64,000 nt of DNA from Oasisia sp. SBJ-2009. Lineage: Eukaryota > Annelida > Polychaeta > Sabellida > Siboglinidae. The stretch covers positions 36,909,675 to 36,973,674 of the forward strand of contig OZ024862.1 of assembly GCA_964017155.1 (NCBI GenBank), read 5' to 3'. The position numbers and the translations under genes were made by a program. The notes under the pieces are model-generated. The model had not been told where the DNA came from. It saw only the letters and a list, made by a program, of their open reading frames with translations, and did not search any database. Below are positions 1-13,340 of this stretch, in pieces (the first letter of the stretch is position 1; the number at the start of each line of letters is the position of its first letter).

Positions 1-3000
1 CCTCTAACAACAACACATTCCGTAGGTTACCATCTCACCGACCTCTACCAACAACACATTCCGTAGGTTACCATCTCACCGACCTCTAACAACAACACAT
101 TCGGTAGGTTACCACCTCACCGACCTCTACCAACAACATATTCCTTAGGTTACCATCTCACCGACCTCTACCAACAACACCTATCGTAGGTTACATCTCA
201 CCGACCTCTACCAACAACACAATCCGTAGGTTACATCTCACCGACCTCTACCAACAACACATTCCGTAGGTTACCATCTCACCGACCTCTACCAACAACA
301 CATTCCGTAGGTTACTATCTCGCCGACCTATGCCAACAATACATTCCGTAGGTTACCATCTCGCCGACCTCTACCAACAGAATATTCCGTAGGTTACCAT
401 CTCACCGACCTCTACCAACAACACATTCCGTAGGTTACAATCTCGCCGACCTATACCAACAACACATTCCGTAGGTTACCATCTAGCCGACCTATACCAA
501 CAACACATTCCGTAGGTTACATCTCACCGACCTATACAAACAACACATTCCGTAGGTTACCATCTCACCGACCTCTACCAACAACACATCCGGTAAGGTT
601 ACATCTCACCGACCTCTACCAACAACACATTCCGTACGATACATCTCAGCGACCTCTACCAACAACACATTCCGTAGGTTACATCTCACCGACCTCTACC
701 AACAACACATTCCGTAGGTTACCATATCAGCGACCTCTACCAACAACACATTCCGTAGGTTACATCTCACCGACCTCTACCAACAACACATTCCGTAGGT
801 TACATCTCACCGACCTCTACCACCAACACATTCCGTAGGTTACCATCTCACCGACCTCTAACAACAACACATTCCGTAGGTTACCATCTCACCGACCTCT
901 ACCAACAACACATTCCGTAGGTTACCATCTCACCGACCTCTAACAACAACACATTCGGTAGGTTACCACCTCACCGACCTCTACCAACAACACATTCCTT
1001 AGGTTACCATCTCACCGACCTCTACCAACAACACATACCGTAGGTTACATCTCACTGACCTCTACCAACAACACATTCCGTAGGTTATCATCTCACCGAT
1101 CCCTACCAACAACACAATCCGTAGGTTACCATCTCACCGACCTCTACCAACAACACATTCCGTAGGTTACCATCTCACCCACCTATACCAACAACACATT
1201 CCGTTAGTTACCATCTCACCGACCTCTACCAACAACACATTCCGTAGGTTACATCTGACCGACCTCTACCAACAACACAATCCGTAGGTTACATCTCACC
1301 GACCTCTACCAACAACACATTCCGTAGGTTACCATCTCACCGACCTCTACCAACAACACATTCCGTAGGTTACAACTCACCGACCTCTACCAACAACACA
1401 TTCGGTAGGTTACATCTCACCGACTTCTAACAACAACACATTCCGTAGGTTACATGTCGCCCACCTCTACCACCAACACATTCCGTAGGCTACCACCTCA
1501 CCGACCTCTACCAACAACACATTCCTTAGGTTACCATCTCACCGACCTCTACCAACAACACATACCGTAGGTTACATCTCACCGACCTCTACCAACAACA
1601 CAACCCGTAGGTTACATCTCACCGACCTCTACCAACAACACATTCCGTAGGTTACCATCTCACCGACCTCTACCAACAACACATTCCGTAGGTTACTATC
1701 TCGCCGACCTATGCCAACAATACATTCCGTAGGTTACCATCTCGCCGACCTATGCCAACAATACATTCCGTAGGTTACATCTCACCGACCTATACAAACA
1801 ACACATTCCGTAGGTTACCATCTCACCGACCTCTACCAACAACACATTCGGTAAGGTTACATCTCACCGACCTCTCCCAACAACACATTCCGTAGGATAC
1901 ATCTCACCGACCTCTACCAACATCACATTCCGTGGGTTACCATGTCACCGACCTCTACCAACAACACATTCCTTAGGTTACATCTCACCGACCTGTACCA
2001 ACAACACATTCCGTAAGTTACCATATCAGCGACCTCTACCAACAACACATTCCGTAGGTTACATCTCACCAACCTCTACCAACAACACATTCCGTAGGTT
2101 ACATCTCACCGACCTCTACCAACAACACATTCCGTAGGTTACATCTCACCGACCTCTACCAACAACACATTCCGTAGATTACATCTCACCGACCTCTACC
2201 AACAACACATTCCGTAGGTTACATCTCGCCAACCTCTACCACCAACACATTCCGTAGGTTACCATCTCACCGACCTCTACCAACAACACATTCCGTAGGT
2301 TACATCTCACCGACCTCTACCAACAACACATTCGGTAGGTTACATCTCACCGACTTCTACCAACAACACATTCCGTAGGTTACATCTCGCCGACCTCTAC
2401 CACCAACACATTCCGTAGGTTACCATCTCACCGACCTCTAACAACAACACATTCCGTAGGTTACCATCTCACCGACCTCTACCAACAACACATTCCGTAG
2501 GTTACCATCTCACCGACCTCTAACAACAACACATTCGGTAGGTTACCACCTCACCGACCTCTACCAACAACATATTCCTTAGGTTACCATCTCACCGACC
2601 TCTACCAACAACACCTATCGTAGGTTACATCTCACCGACCTCTACCAACAACACAATCCGTAGGTTACATCTCACCGACCTCTACCAACAACACATTCCG
2701 TAGGTTACCATCTCACCGACCTCTACCAACAACACATTCCGTAGGTTACTATCTCGCCGACCTATGCCAACAATACATTCCGTAGGTTACCATCTCGCCG
2801 ACCTCTACCAACAGAATATTCCGTAGGTTACCATCTCACCGACCTCTACCAACAACACATTCCGTAGGTTACAATCTCGCCGACCTATACCAACAACACA
2901 TTCCGTAGGTTACCATCTAGCCGACCTATACCAACAACACATTCCGTAGGTTACATCTCACCGACCTATACAAACAACACATTCCGTAGGTTACCATCTC

Positions 3001-6000
3001 ACCGACCTCTACCAACAACACATCCGGTAAGGTTACATCTCACCGACCTCTACCAACAACACATTCCGTACGATACATCTCAGCGACCTCTACCAACAAC
3101 ACATTCCGTAGGTTACATCTCACCGACCTCTACCAACAACACATTCCGTAGGTTACCATATCAGCGACCTCTACCAACAACACATTCCGTAGGTTACATC
3201 TCACCGACCTCTACCAACAACACATTCCGTAGGTTACATCTCACCGACCTCTACCACCAACACATTCCGTAGGTTACCATCTCACCGACCTCTAACAACA
3301 ACACATTCCGTAGGTTACCATCTCACCGACCTCTACCAACAACACATTCCGTAGGTTACCATCTCACCGACCTCTAACAACAACACATTCTGTAGGTTAC
3401 CACCTCACCGACCTCTACCAACAACACATTCCTTAGGTTACCATCTCACCGACCTCTACCAACAACACATACCGTAGGTTACATCTCACTGACCTCTACC
3501 AACAACACATTCCGTAGGTTATCATCTCACCGATCCCTACCAACAACACAATCCGTAGGTTACCATCTCACCGACCTCTACCAACAACACATTCCGTAGG
3601 TTACCATCTCACCCACCTATACCAACAACACATTCCGTTAGTTACCATCTCACCGACCTCTACCAACAACACATTCCGTAGGTTACATCTGACCGACCTC
3701 TACCAACAACACAATCCGTAGGTTACATCTCACCGACCTCTACCAACAACACATTCCGTAGGTTACCATCTCACCGACCTCTACCAACAACACATTCCGT
3801 AGGTTACAACTCACCGACCTCTACCAACAACACATTCGGTAGGTTACATCTCACCGACTTCTAACAACAACACATTCCGTAGGTTACATGTCGCCCACCT
3901 CTACCACCAACACATTCCGTAGGCTACCACCTCACCGACCTCTACCAACAACACATTCCTTAGGTTACCATCTCACCGACCTCTACCAACAACACATACC
4001 GTAGGTTACATCTCACCGACCTCTACCAACAACACAACCCGTAGGTTACATCTCACCGACCTCTACCAACAACACATTCCGTAGGTTACCATCTCACCGA
4101 CCTCTACCAACAACACATTCCGTAGGTTACTATCTCGCCGACCTATGCCAACAATACATTCCGTAGGTTACCATCTCGCCGACCTATGCCAACAATACAT
4201 TCCGTAGGTTACATCTCACCGACCTCTACCAACAACACAATCCGTAGGTTACATCTCACCGACCTCTAGCAACAACACATTCCGTAGGTTACCATCTCAC
4301 CGACCTCTACCAACAACACATTCCGTAGGTTACAATCTCGCCGACCTATACCAACAACACATTCCGTAGGTTACCATCTAGCCGACCTATACCAACAACA
4401 CATTCCGTAGGTTACATCTCACCGACCTATACAAACAACACATTCCGTAGGTTACCATCTCACCGACCTCTACCAACAACACATTCGGTAAGGTTACATC
4501 TCACCGACCTCTACCAACAACACATTCCGTAGGATACATCTCACCGACCTCTACCAACAACACATTCCGTAGGTTACCAGCTCACCGACCTCAACCAACA
4601 ACACATTCCGTAGGTTATATCTCACCGACCTCTACCAACAACACATTCCGTAGGTTACCATATCAGCGACCTCTACCAACAACACATTCCGTAGGTTACA
4701 TCTCACCGACCTCTACCAACAACACATTCCGTAGGTTACAACTCACCGACTTCTGCCAACAACACATTCCGTAGGTTACATCTCACCGACCTCTACCAAC
4801 AACACATTCCGTAGGTTACCATCTCACCGACCTCTACCAACAACACATTCCGTAGATTACATCTCACCGACCTCTACCAACAACACATTCCGTAGGTTAA
4901 ATCTCACCGACATCTACCAACAACACATTCCGTAGATTACATCTCACCGACTTCTACCAACAACACATTCCGTAGGTTACATCTCGCCGACCTGTACCAC
5001 CAACACATTCCGTAGGTTACCATCTCACCGACCTCTAACAACAACACATTCCGTAGGTTACCATCTCACCGACCTCTACCAACAACACATTCCGTAGGTT
5101 TCCATCTCACCGACCTCTATCAACAACACATTCCTTAGGTTACCACCTCACCGACCTCTACCAAAAACACATTCCGTAGGTTACCATCTCACTGACCTCT
5201 ACCAGCAACACATTCCGTGGGTAACCAACTCACCGACCTTTTCCAACAACACATTCCGTAGGTTACCATCACACCGACCTCTACCAAAACACATTCCGTA
5301 GTTTACCATCTCACCGACCTCTACCAACAACACATTCCGTAGGTTACCATCTCACCTACCTCTAACAACAACACATTCCGTAGGTTACCACCTCACCGAC
5401 CTCTACCAACAACACATACCGTAGGTTACATCTCACTGACCTCTACCAACAACACATTCCGTAGGTTACCGTCTCACCGACCTCTACCAACAAAACATTC
5501 CGTAGGTTACCATCTCGCCGATATCTACCATCAACACATTCCGTAGGTGACATCTCACCGATCCCTACCAACAACACATTCCCTAGGTTACCATCTCACC
5601 GACCTCTACCAACAACACATTCCGTAGGTTACCATTTCACAGACCTATACCAACAACACATTCCGTAAGTTACCATCTCACCGACCTCTACCAACAACAC
5701 ATTCCGTAGGTTACATCTCACCGACCTCTACCAACAACACATTCCGTAGGTTACCATCTCACCGACCTCTACCAACAACACATTCCGTAGGTTACTATCT
5801 CGCCGACCTATGCCAACAATACATTCCGTAGGTTACCATCTCGCCGACCTATACCAACAACACATTCCGTAGGTTACATCTCACCGACCTCTACCAACAA
5901 CACAATCAGTAGGTTTCATCTCACCGACCTCTACCAACAACACATTCCGTAGGTTACCATCTCACCGACCTCTACCAACAACACATTCCGTAGGTTACAA

Positions 6001-7997
6001 TCTCGCCGACCTATACCAACAACACATTCCGTAGGTTACCATCTAGCCGACCTATACCAACAACACATTCCGTAGGTTACATCTCACCAACCTACACAAA
6101 CAACACATTCCGTAGGTTTCCATCTCACCGACCTCTACCAACAACACATTCCGTAAGGTTACATCTCACCGACCTCTCCCAACAACACATTCCGTAGGAT
6201 ACATCTCACCGACCTCTACCAACAACACATTCCGTACGTTACCATCTCACCGACCTCTACCAACATCACATACCGTAGGTTACATCTCACCGACCTCTAC
6301 CAACAACACATTCCGTACGTTACCATCTCACCGACCTCTACCAACATCACATTCCGTAGGTTACCATCTCACCGACCTCTACCAACAACACATTCCGTAG
6401 GTTATATCTCACCGACCTCTACCAACAACACATTCCGTAGGTTACCATATCAGCGACCTCTACCAACAACACATTCCGTAGGTTACATCTCACCGACCTC
6501 TACCAACAACACATTCCGTAGGTTACATCTCACCGACTTCTGCCAACAACACATTCCGTAGGTTACATCTCACCGACCTCTACCAACAACACATTCCATA
6601 GGTTACATCTCACCGACCTCTACCAACAACACATTCCGTAGGTTACCATCTCACCGACCTCTACCAACAACACATTCCGTAGGTTACATCTCACCGACCT
6701 CTACCAACAACACATTCAGTAGGTTACATCTCACCGACTTCTACCAACAACACATTCCGTAGGTTACATCTCGCCGACCTCTACCACCAACACATTCCGT
6801 TGGTTACCATCTCACCGACCTCTAACAACAACACATTCCGTAGGTTACCATCTCACCGACCTCTTCCAACAACACATTCCGTAGGTTACCATCTCACCGA
6901 CCTCTAACAACAACACATTCGGTAGGTTACCATCTCACCGACCTCTACCAACAACACATTCCTTAGGTTACCATCTCACCGACCTCTACCAACAACACAT
7001 ACCGTAGGTTACATCTCACTGACCTCTACCAACAACACATTCCGTAGGTTATCATCTCACCGATCCCTACCAACAACACATTCCGTAGGTTACCATCTCA
7101 CCGACCTGTACCAACAACACATTCCGTAGGTTACCATCTCACCGACCTATACCAACAACACATTCCGTAAGTTACCATCTCACCGACCTCTACCAACAAC
7201 ACATTCCGTAGGTTACATCTCACCGACCTCTACCAACAACACATTCCGTAGGTTACCATCTCACCGACCTCTACCAACAACACATTCCGTAGGTTACCAT
7301 CTGACCGACCTCTACCAACAACACATTCCGTAGGTTACTATCTCGCCGACCTGAACCAACAATACATTCCGTAGGTTACCATCTCGCCGACCTCTACCAA
7401 CAACAAATTCCGTTGGTTACATCTCCCCGACCTCTACCAACAACACTATCCGTAGGTTGCATCTCACCGACCTCTACCAACAACACAATCCGTAGGTTAC
7501 ATCTCCCCGACCTCTACCAACAACACTATCCGTAGGTTACATCTCACCGACCTCTACCAACAACACATTCCGTAGGTTACCATCTCACCGACCTCTACCA
7601 ACAACACATTCCGTAGGTTACTATCTCGCCGACCTATACCAACAACACATTCCGTAGGTTACCATCTAGCCGACCTATACCAACAACACATTCCGTAGGT
7701 TACATCTCACCGACCTATGCAAACAACACATTCCGTAGGTTACCATCTCGCCGACCTCTACCAACAACACATTCCGTAGGTTACATCACACCGACCTCTA
7801 CCAACAATACATTCAGTAGGTTACATCTCATCGACCTCTACCAACAACACATTCTGTAGGTTACATCTGATCGACCTCTACCAACAACACATTCCGTAGG
7901 TTACCATCTCGCCGACCTCTACCAACAATACATTCAGTAGGTTACCATTTCACCGACCTCTACCAACAACACATTCCGTAGGTTACATCTCACCGGG
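1..7997. repeat. 40/41-bp tandem satellite array
   Basis: About 195-200 head-to-tail copies of a 40/41-bp monomer, seen as ccgacctctaccaacaacac then attccgtaggttaccatctca. Monomers alternate between a form with ttaccatctc and one with ttacatctc, one base shorter. The array runs from the first base, so its left edge lies outside the window, and it ends abruptly near 7997. Diagnostic variants recur in order: block 1-1790 is repeated at 2435-4224 at a constant offset of 2434 bp, giving higher-order structure. No open frame of note. Either intergenic or within a 5' intron of the gene that starts to be visible at 12282. Confidence 0.97.
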
Positions 7998-8870
7998 AAA
8001 TTTCCAGCCACGCTGCCAAACCTGCTGCCAATTAATTAGCCCCAGCTCTCAGAGTAATATTCCAAAGATCAATCACCACAGGTGATCTTCCCCTCTCATG
8101 GTTGCAAGCCAACATCACTCCACTCTATAAGAAGGGAGACCGAACTCTTCCATCAAATTACCGTCCTATCTTCCTAACATCAATATGCTGCAGAATCCTT
8201 GAATGCATTATCTATTCTAACATAATGGACCATCTTGACCAACACTCAGTTTTATCTGACAAACACCATGATTTCCGCAGTAAACACTCGACTGAAATCC
8301 AGTTAATACTCGCAACACTCAGCATTCATCAGACGCAATCTCCACTCATGCCCCATAACCATCAAAGCAACTGCTTACATAACCCTAGTTCGACCACTTC
8401 TAGAATACTCACCATCAGTATGGGACCCCCCACACCCAGATCCTTATCAACACAACCGAAATGGTCCAAAGACTAGCAGCCCGCTTTTGTCTTAGCGACT
8501 ATAAATCTAGAGAAGCTGGCTGAGTTTCAGAAATGCTAAAACAGTTACACCAGAACAACTAATAACCAGACGAACAAACAGACGCATCACCATACTCCAC
8601 AAAGCCGTCTATGGACACCTATCCTTGCCAGTCAATAACCTCATCCAGCCCGTACAACGCCTGTCAAGGCATTTAAACAATAGAGCATTCAATACTATCC
8701 ACACCAGTAAGAATTGCTATACATGTTCATGTTTCCTTTGAAAAATAAGCGATTAGAATTCCCTACCAGATGCAATTGTTAACATTCCTGAACCACAACA
8801 TTCTAGACACGCTTTGATACATGAATAATAAGCCAATAAGCACGTGCACCCAACCTTGACTGTTTGACTC
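7998..8870 (+). mobile_element. CR1/L2-like LINE relic, internally deleted
   Basis: Translation from about 8111 gives ITPLYKKGDR, then SNYRPI and a degraded DHLDQHSVLS...DFRSKHST, which are the fingers and palm-entry blocks of a non-LTR reverse transcriptase. About 8370 the frame jumps to TLVRPLLEYSPSVWDP, a block normally found far downstream near the ORF2 C-terminus, so the catalytic core is deleted. The remainder to 8870 is frame-disrupted C-terminal sequence. It abuts the satellite edge directly. A dead copy. Confidence 0.75.
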
Positions 8871-8999
8871 CACCAGGAGTGTTGGCCAGTACACCAAGCA
8901 TACCAACAATACAAGACAAACCAAATGATCTATTTAACTGAGCTGCATTATCTCCTCATGGTGAGACTGATTATGAAACCACTAACCGTAATACGATAG

Positions 9000-11340
9000 A
9001 CTTACACCCTGATTATAATTATACAATTACACAACAAGCAACAATGCACCAAATACTACAATGAATTTAATAATTTCAATGACCTCATAAAATGTATCGA
9101 TAACTGTGCTATAGAGCTTTATTTAATGCATTTAAATATTATAAGTATTCCGAAGAATACTGATAAATTGAACAATTATTTACTATCGTTTGCTATACAG
9201 TTCTCGATAATTGGTCTAACAGAAATATGACTTGAGGTTGACACTTCGAAGAAATGTGAACTATCAGAACACAGTAGTATTCATCTTACTAGACCCTCCA
9301 GAAAAGGAGGAGGAGTATCTAGATAGGTTCACCAAAAATAATGATTATGTAGAAAAGCCAAAAATTAATATTATGACTGATCTTATAGAATATATTTTAG
9401 TTGAGGTGAAAACACAAAAGAAACATATTGATCGGCGTAGTGCATAGACCCCCGAATACAGCAACATATACTCATCATACTACATCCTTTTTCAAAAGCA
9501 CCATAGAGGTAACATGTTGGATTGATGTCTACGCATGTAAATATGCCAAAAAATTACACTGGAATTTTAAAGAACATTTCACAGGTGTATAACGAGTCAT
9601 TCCATTTAAACAAAAATCTGCTAAGAAAGAGAAACACGAAGCATGGATTACAAAGGGGTTGAGCAATTCCATAAAAACTAAGCACAAACCATACATGTAT
9701 TTTATATACAAAAACTGTATTTAGTTAAACCATTATTAAAAATATATAAAATTAAACTAAAACAAAACTATCAAAAGAAATGTTACAAGCACAAATGTGA
9801 CCTGAACAAATGTGGCAAATGATAAGAGAAATAAATTATTAGCAAGAGGACGTCACCACAGCGTAACCACACATTCTTGATAATTGGCCTTCTGACACAA
9901 GACACGCAAATTAGAGCTGATAAATGTAATGACCTCTTCGCGACCATTGGTACATAATTAGCCAATGATATGCCAACCGGTACAGAAAAGCATAATGATT
10001 ATTTTGATGAAATTAAAAAACACTCAACGTTTTAACACCTACAAACACAAACGGGATAAGGATAGTTACAGAGAAATTAAATATGTGTAGTCCTGGACGG
10101 GACGGTATAAAACCAGACATCATCAAGAAACATACTCTAGTATGATTGAACCATTATGTCACATTAGAAATTTATCTTTTGACAAATTAAGAAAACTAAT
10201 ACAGTGCCGTGTTTAAAAGGGAGATGCTACACTATTCAGTAATTGTAAACCATTTCAATATTACTGGTATTTTCATTGACAAATTTGTATATGGTAGACT
10301 AACAAAATATATTGATAAACATGATATTTTGTAAAATTGTCAATTTGGAATGAAAAAGAGATATTCTACTTACATGGCTATAACACTATTAGTTGATAAA
10401 ATAACAAGTGCAGTAGACAGAGGAGAACACATAATAGGAGTTTTTATTAGATTTCGTGAAAGCATTTGACAGAATGAACCACGACATCTTATTAAAACAT
10501 CAAACCACTGTGGAATACGAGAAACACTCCTCCAGTGGTTTCTAATTATGTACCTGGTAGAAAACAAACAGTACTCATTAGGGTAACCAATTATATTCCA
10601 CTTGATGTATGCACATGCACATTTCAGGGGAAATATTTGCAGAAATGGAACATGATTTAACTATTAGAATATAAAAGTGTTCACTATGGCTTAAAACTAG
10701 TAAATTTTCGTTAAATATTAAGAAAACGTACACAATTACTTTGATCAATATTCAATATTCTTAGTGTATGAAGCGTACTACCAATAACATTTATATTAAT
10801 GGTACTCGAATAGACACTGTTAACCAAACCCAGTTTCTGGGAATTATAACATATAAAATAAATTGAAATGAACATAAAAATATACATGTAAAACATATTT
10901 AAGAGTGTAGGCATTTTCTCTTTTATTACTTATTGTAACATAGTACGGAAAATATCCCTAACAACATATTTATCTAAAATTCGTATATTGAAGAGAAACA
11001 AGTATAATATAATATATAATATGTCACGCTGAATTTAGCAGTCATACATGCGTTTTATTTAAAGTACACAAGAATTTACCAAATGAACAGTTGTTTAACT
11101 TGTGTTAGTAATGTACCAACTTTTAATATTTAATGACATGCTCATGAAGCACGCACCCTCACACAAATATAACATGAGACAACATAAAATTATAGCTTCA
11201 AAAATATCACGTTGTAAAACAAATACCAGACAAAATACGTGTGTTTGGCCCAAATTGTGGAATATTACTATCGTGAAGAATCATAGTAGGTATTGTAAGT
11301 CTATAAATATGTTTAAATAGGCATTGAAACAATACACCTG
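9000..11340 (+). mobile_element. Heavily decayed CR1/jockey-type LINE
   Basis: Fragments of one ORF2 occur in order. They are an endonuclease start at 9140-9230 (FSIIGLTEI), SRKGGGV near 9300, the thumb-entry block SPGRDGIKPDIIK at about 10090-10130, QFGMKKRYST near 10345, and a degraded GVFIRFRESI at 10438-10470 where DFxKAFD is expected. Then come FLGIITYKINWNEH near 10835-10870 and a C-terminal block with WPKLWNITIVKNHSRY near 11250-11290. Stops and frameshifts are frequent. The element is AT-rich and looks old. Clade assignment beyond CR1/jockey-like is not possible by eye. Confidence 0.7.
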
Positions 11341-11409
11341 GACAACACATTGACAAGAAACAAACCACAACTAGGAGAGGCGATTTGTTTTAGCTACCAG
11401 TTTACAAAA

Positions 11410-12268
11410 GGCAGTCATCATCATGTTGTCGGTCGCGGTGCGACTAAGACTGCTTCCATCACTTGACTATTGCTCTCCATTTATCTCTCTGCTGTGAGAG
11501 TGATGCCCAGAAGTCGATCTTTATGTCTCTCGGCTTCAGGGTTCTCTAGATGAACAGGATACGAGGCGCCCTATCTTTATGTGACCAGAAGACAGTTGAG
11601 AGTAGAGAACCTGCTTTGGTAGCCTGTCTGGTGACATCCTCATGAGGTGTCCAGTCCACCTGAGATTCTTTCTGATCAGAAGATCTGCCATAGATGACAG
11701 CCCTGTCCGTTCTAGTATTTCCTTGTTTGTCACTTTGTCCATCCAGGTTATCATCAAGACCGAACGCTCGATCTTGGCTTTAACCCGCATGTAGATGGTT
11801 ACAATGCTGGCATCTTCAATATTGGTGGTACAGAACCCACCTCCCAGGCAACGGTGATTAATTGGTGCAGTCTGCAGGAATTCCATCTCCCCGAGGTGCA
11901 TTGCCATCTTTCAGGCCGGCAATTGCTCTAGCCAACTCAGCCATGGTTGGAATCTGTCTGGTGGGCTTGGCTTCTTCCTCTCATAAGAGTTTGTAGCTCC
12001 TGGTCGTTGGGGTCGAACCAGTCCTGGTGTTTTTCTCTCTGGCTTGCCAAGATATGTCTTGGCTGTGTTGTATACGACCTGCTGCAGAGTTGCCCATTTC
12101 TGGTCTGGTGTTGAGCATTCCATCTCCTCCCATTGCGCGAGAGCACTGTCCATCTCCTTTTCAAAATTCTCCCTATGGCTGATGGTACATAGTTTGCTGT
12201 GTTGAGCTTGGTCGGCTTACTTGTCCCTTGCCTGTTGTGCTTTTGTCGTATTCTGAAATCCATTTTGG
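11410..12268 (-). mobile_element. RTE-like LINE, antisense, internally deleted
   Basis: Reverse complement of the RTE-like element seen at 38290-41715. Its 3' end (catcatcatgttgtcggtcg) is at about 11410, followed by the conserved C-terminal ORF2 block (NLRWTGHLMRM, RLPKQVLYSQLSSGH) and then a jump to the central region (MDSALAQWEEME, LGKPERK). Large parts of the RT are missing. The insertion ends about 14 bp before the splice acceptor of the first visible half-EGF exon, so it replaced the usual pyrimidine tract of that intron. Confidence 0.85.
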
Positions 12269-12281
12269 CGCAATGTTTCAG

Positions 12282-12383
12282 CTGAGGATTACCCTTGTAA
12301 CAGAAGACCAACGTCGTGTGGACAAAATCAAAAGTGTGTCGACCAGACTGGGGGCAAATCAAAGTGTACGGCAAAAGAACTAG
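12282..12383 (+). CDS. Half-EGF exon 1 (first visible exon of a repeat-module membrane protein)
   Basis: A 102-bp phase 1-1 exon. The acceptor is gtttcag (AG 12280-12281) and the donor is CTAG|GTACAT. It encodes a module starting EDYPC with four cysteines spaced C-x6-C-x5-C-x9-C (CNRRPTSC, then CVDQTGGKSKC). This spacing matches Cys1-Cys4 of EGF domains, but the Cys5-Cys6 hairpin is absent: after the fourth Cys the exon reads TAKEL and splices out. It is one residue longer at each end than exons 2-9. All exons of this series are symmetrical, so they chain in frame. Upstream exons, including a signal peptide, were not found. The chain is probably extracellular. EGF kinship is inferred from spacing and the CVD-x-PGG signature. 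The gene is unrecognised. Confidence 0.8.
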   Translation: MRITLVTEDQRRVDKIKSVSTRLGANQSVRQKN

Positions 12384-12572
12384 GTACATAGATACGATGT
12401 GTCAGTATTCGTCTAGACATAAATAAGTGATTAGGTCATTTGGATATACAGAGGCGTCGTATCAATGTTCATGTTGGCATGCTAATATAGTAATTATGAA
12501 ACACCATTAAGTTTACGCTAATATGTATTATTACAAGCATGTATACACGCACTCCTGCACACACATGGACAC

Positions 12573-12601
12573 ACGTACACGCACATGCGCACACACACAC
12601 A

Positions 12602-12691
<90 letters not shown>
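12573..12691. repeat. CA microsatellite in intron 1
   Basis: Impure CA/CG/CT dinucleotides lead into an almost pure CA run at 12605-12691. It occupies the same relative place in the intron as CA-rich tracts after several other half-EGF exons (13190, 24739, 25775, 26330, 31475, 32681). Confidence 0.97.
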
Positions 12692-12692
<1 letters not shown>

Positions 12693-12935
12693 CATACGAC
12701 CCACAACACATAGAGCAACAACAACACAAACTGAAAAGTCAAATCAAAGTATTTTATGTTTAAATAATGCATTTATATGAAAACAATACCTGCAGTTTAG
12801 CAACATAATTGCTATTTAGAACGATTATTGCATACTTTATCGATGCCAAATGAGAATATGGAGCATATATATATGTTCTTGTTTTGTTTGTTGATCAAAC
12901 CACACCTTTGTGCTTTCCTTTACACAATGTTTCAG

Positions 12936-13031
12936 GGGAATACCCTTGTGCCACAAGACCAAGGGCGTGTGAAGGTCAAACTGAATGCGTCGATCAGCCA
13001 GGGGGAAAGTCAGGCTGTGAGCGTCTTGAAG
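12936..13031 (+). CDS. Half-EGF exon 2
   Basis: A 96-bp phase 1-1 exon with acceptor gtttcag (12934-12935) and donor GAAG|GTACAA. The module begins EYPC and contains CATRPRAC, CEGQTEC and VDQPGGKSGC, then ERLEG. The four-Cys spacing is identical to exon 1. The intron before it is a clean 552-bp unit. The homologous 3' flank runs to about 13340 and is then broken by some 6.8 kb of inserted sequence. Frames starting at ATG here (12828-13070) are out of the spliced frame and are not the product. Confidence 0.85.
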
Positions 13032-13340
13032 GTACAAACTGATCATTGTTCGTTTAGTCATATTATATAAGTGAAGATGTCATTCTGGGTATACAGAGAC
13101 ATCGTTTCAGTGTTCATGTTGGCATGCAACTATAATAATAAACACACGATTTATGTTATGCAAACATATTTTAGTATGTACATGCATCCACGCACACATA
13201 CTCACACGCACACACACATGCGTACATACACACCCAACCACCTGCCACGAAAACACACAGCAACAGTAACACAAACAGACACATCAATCAAAGTATTGGC
13301 TACTTCGATCATTTTGCTTCTATCAAAATATCCCCTTTAA

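Noticed and set aside
1..7997. CRISPR-like array
   Set aside because: Monomers are contiguous with no unique spacers; the context is eukaryotic.
12828..13070. ATG-initiated frame over half-EGF exon 2
   Set aside because: It is in a different frame from the spliced cysteine module; the phase-1 reading is supported by nine sibling exons.
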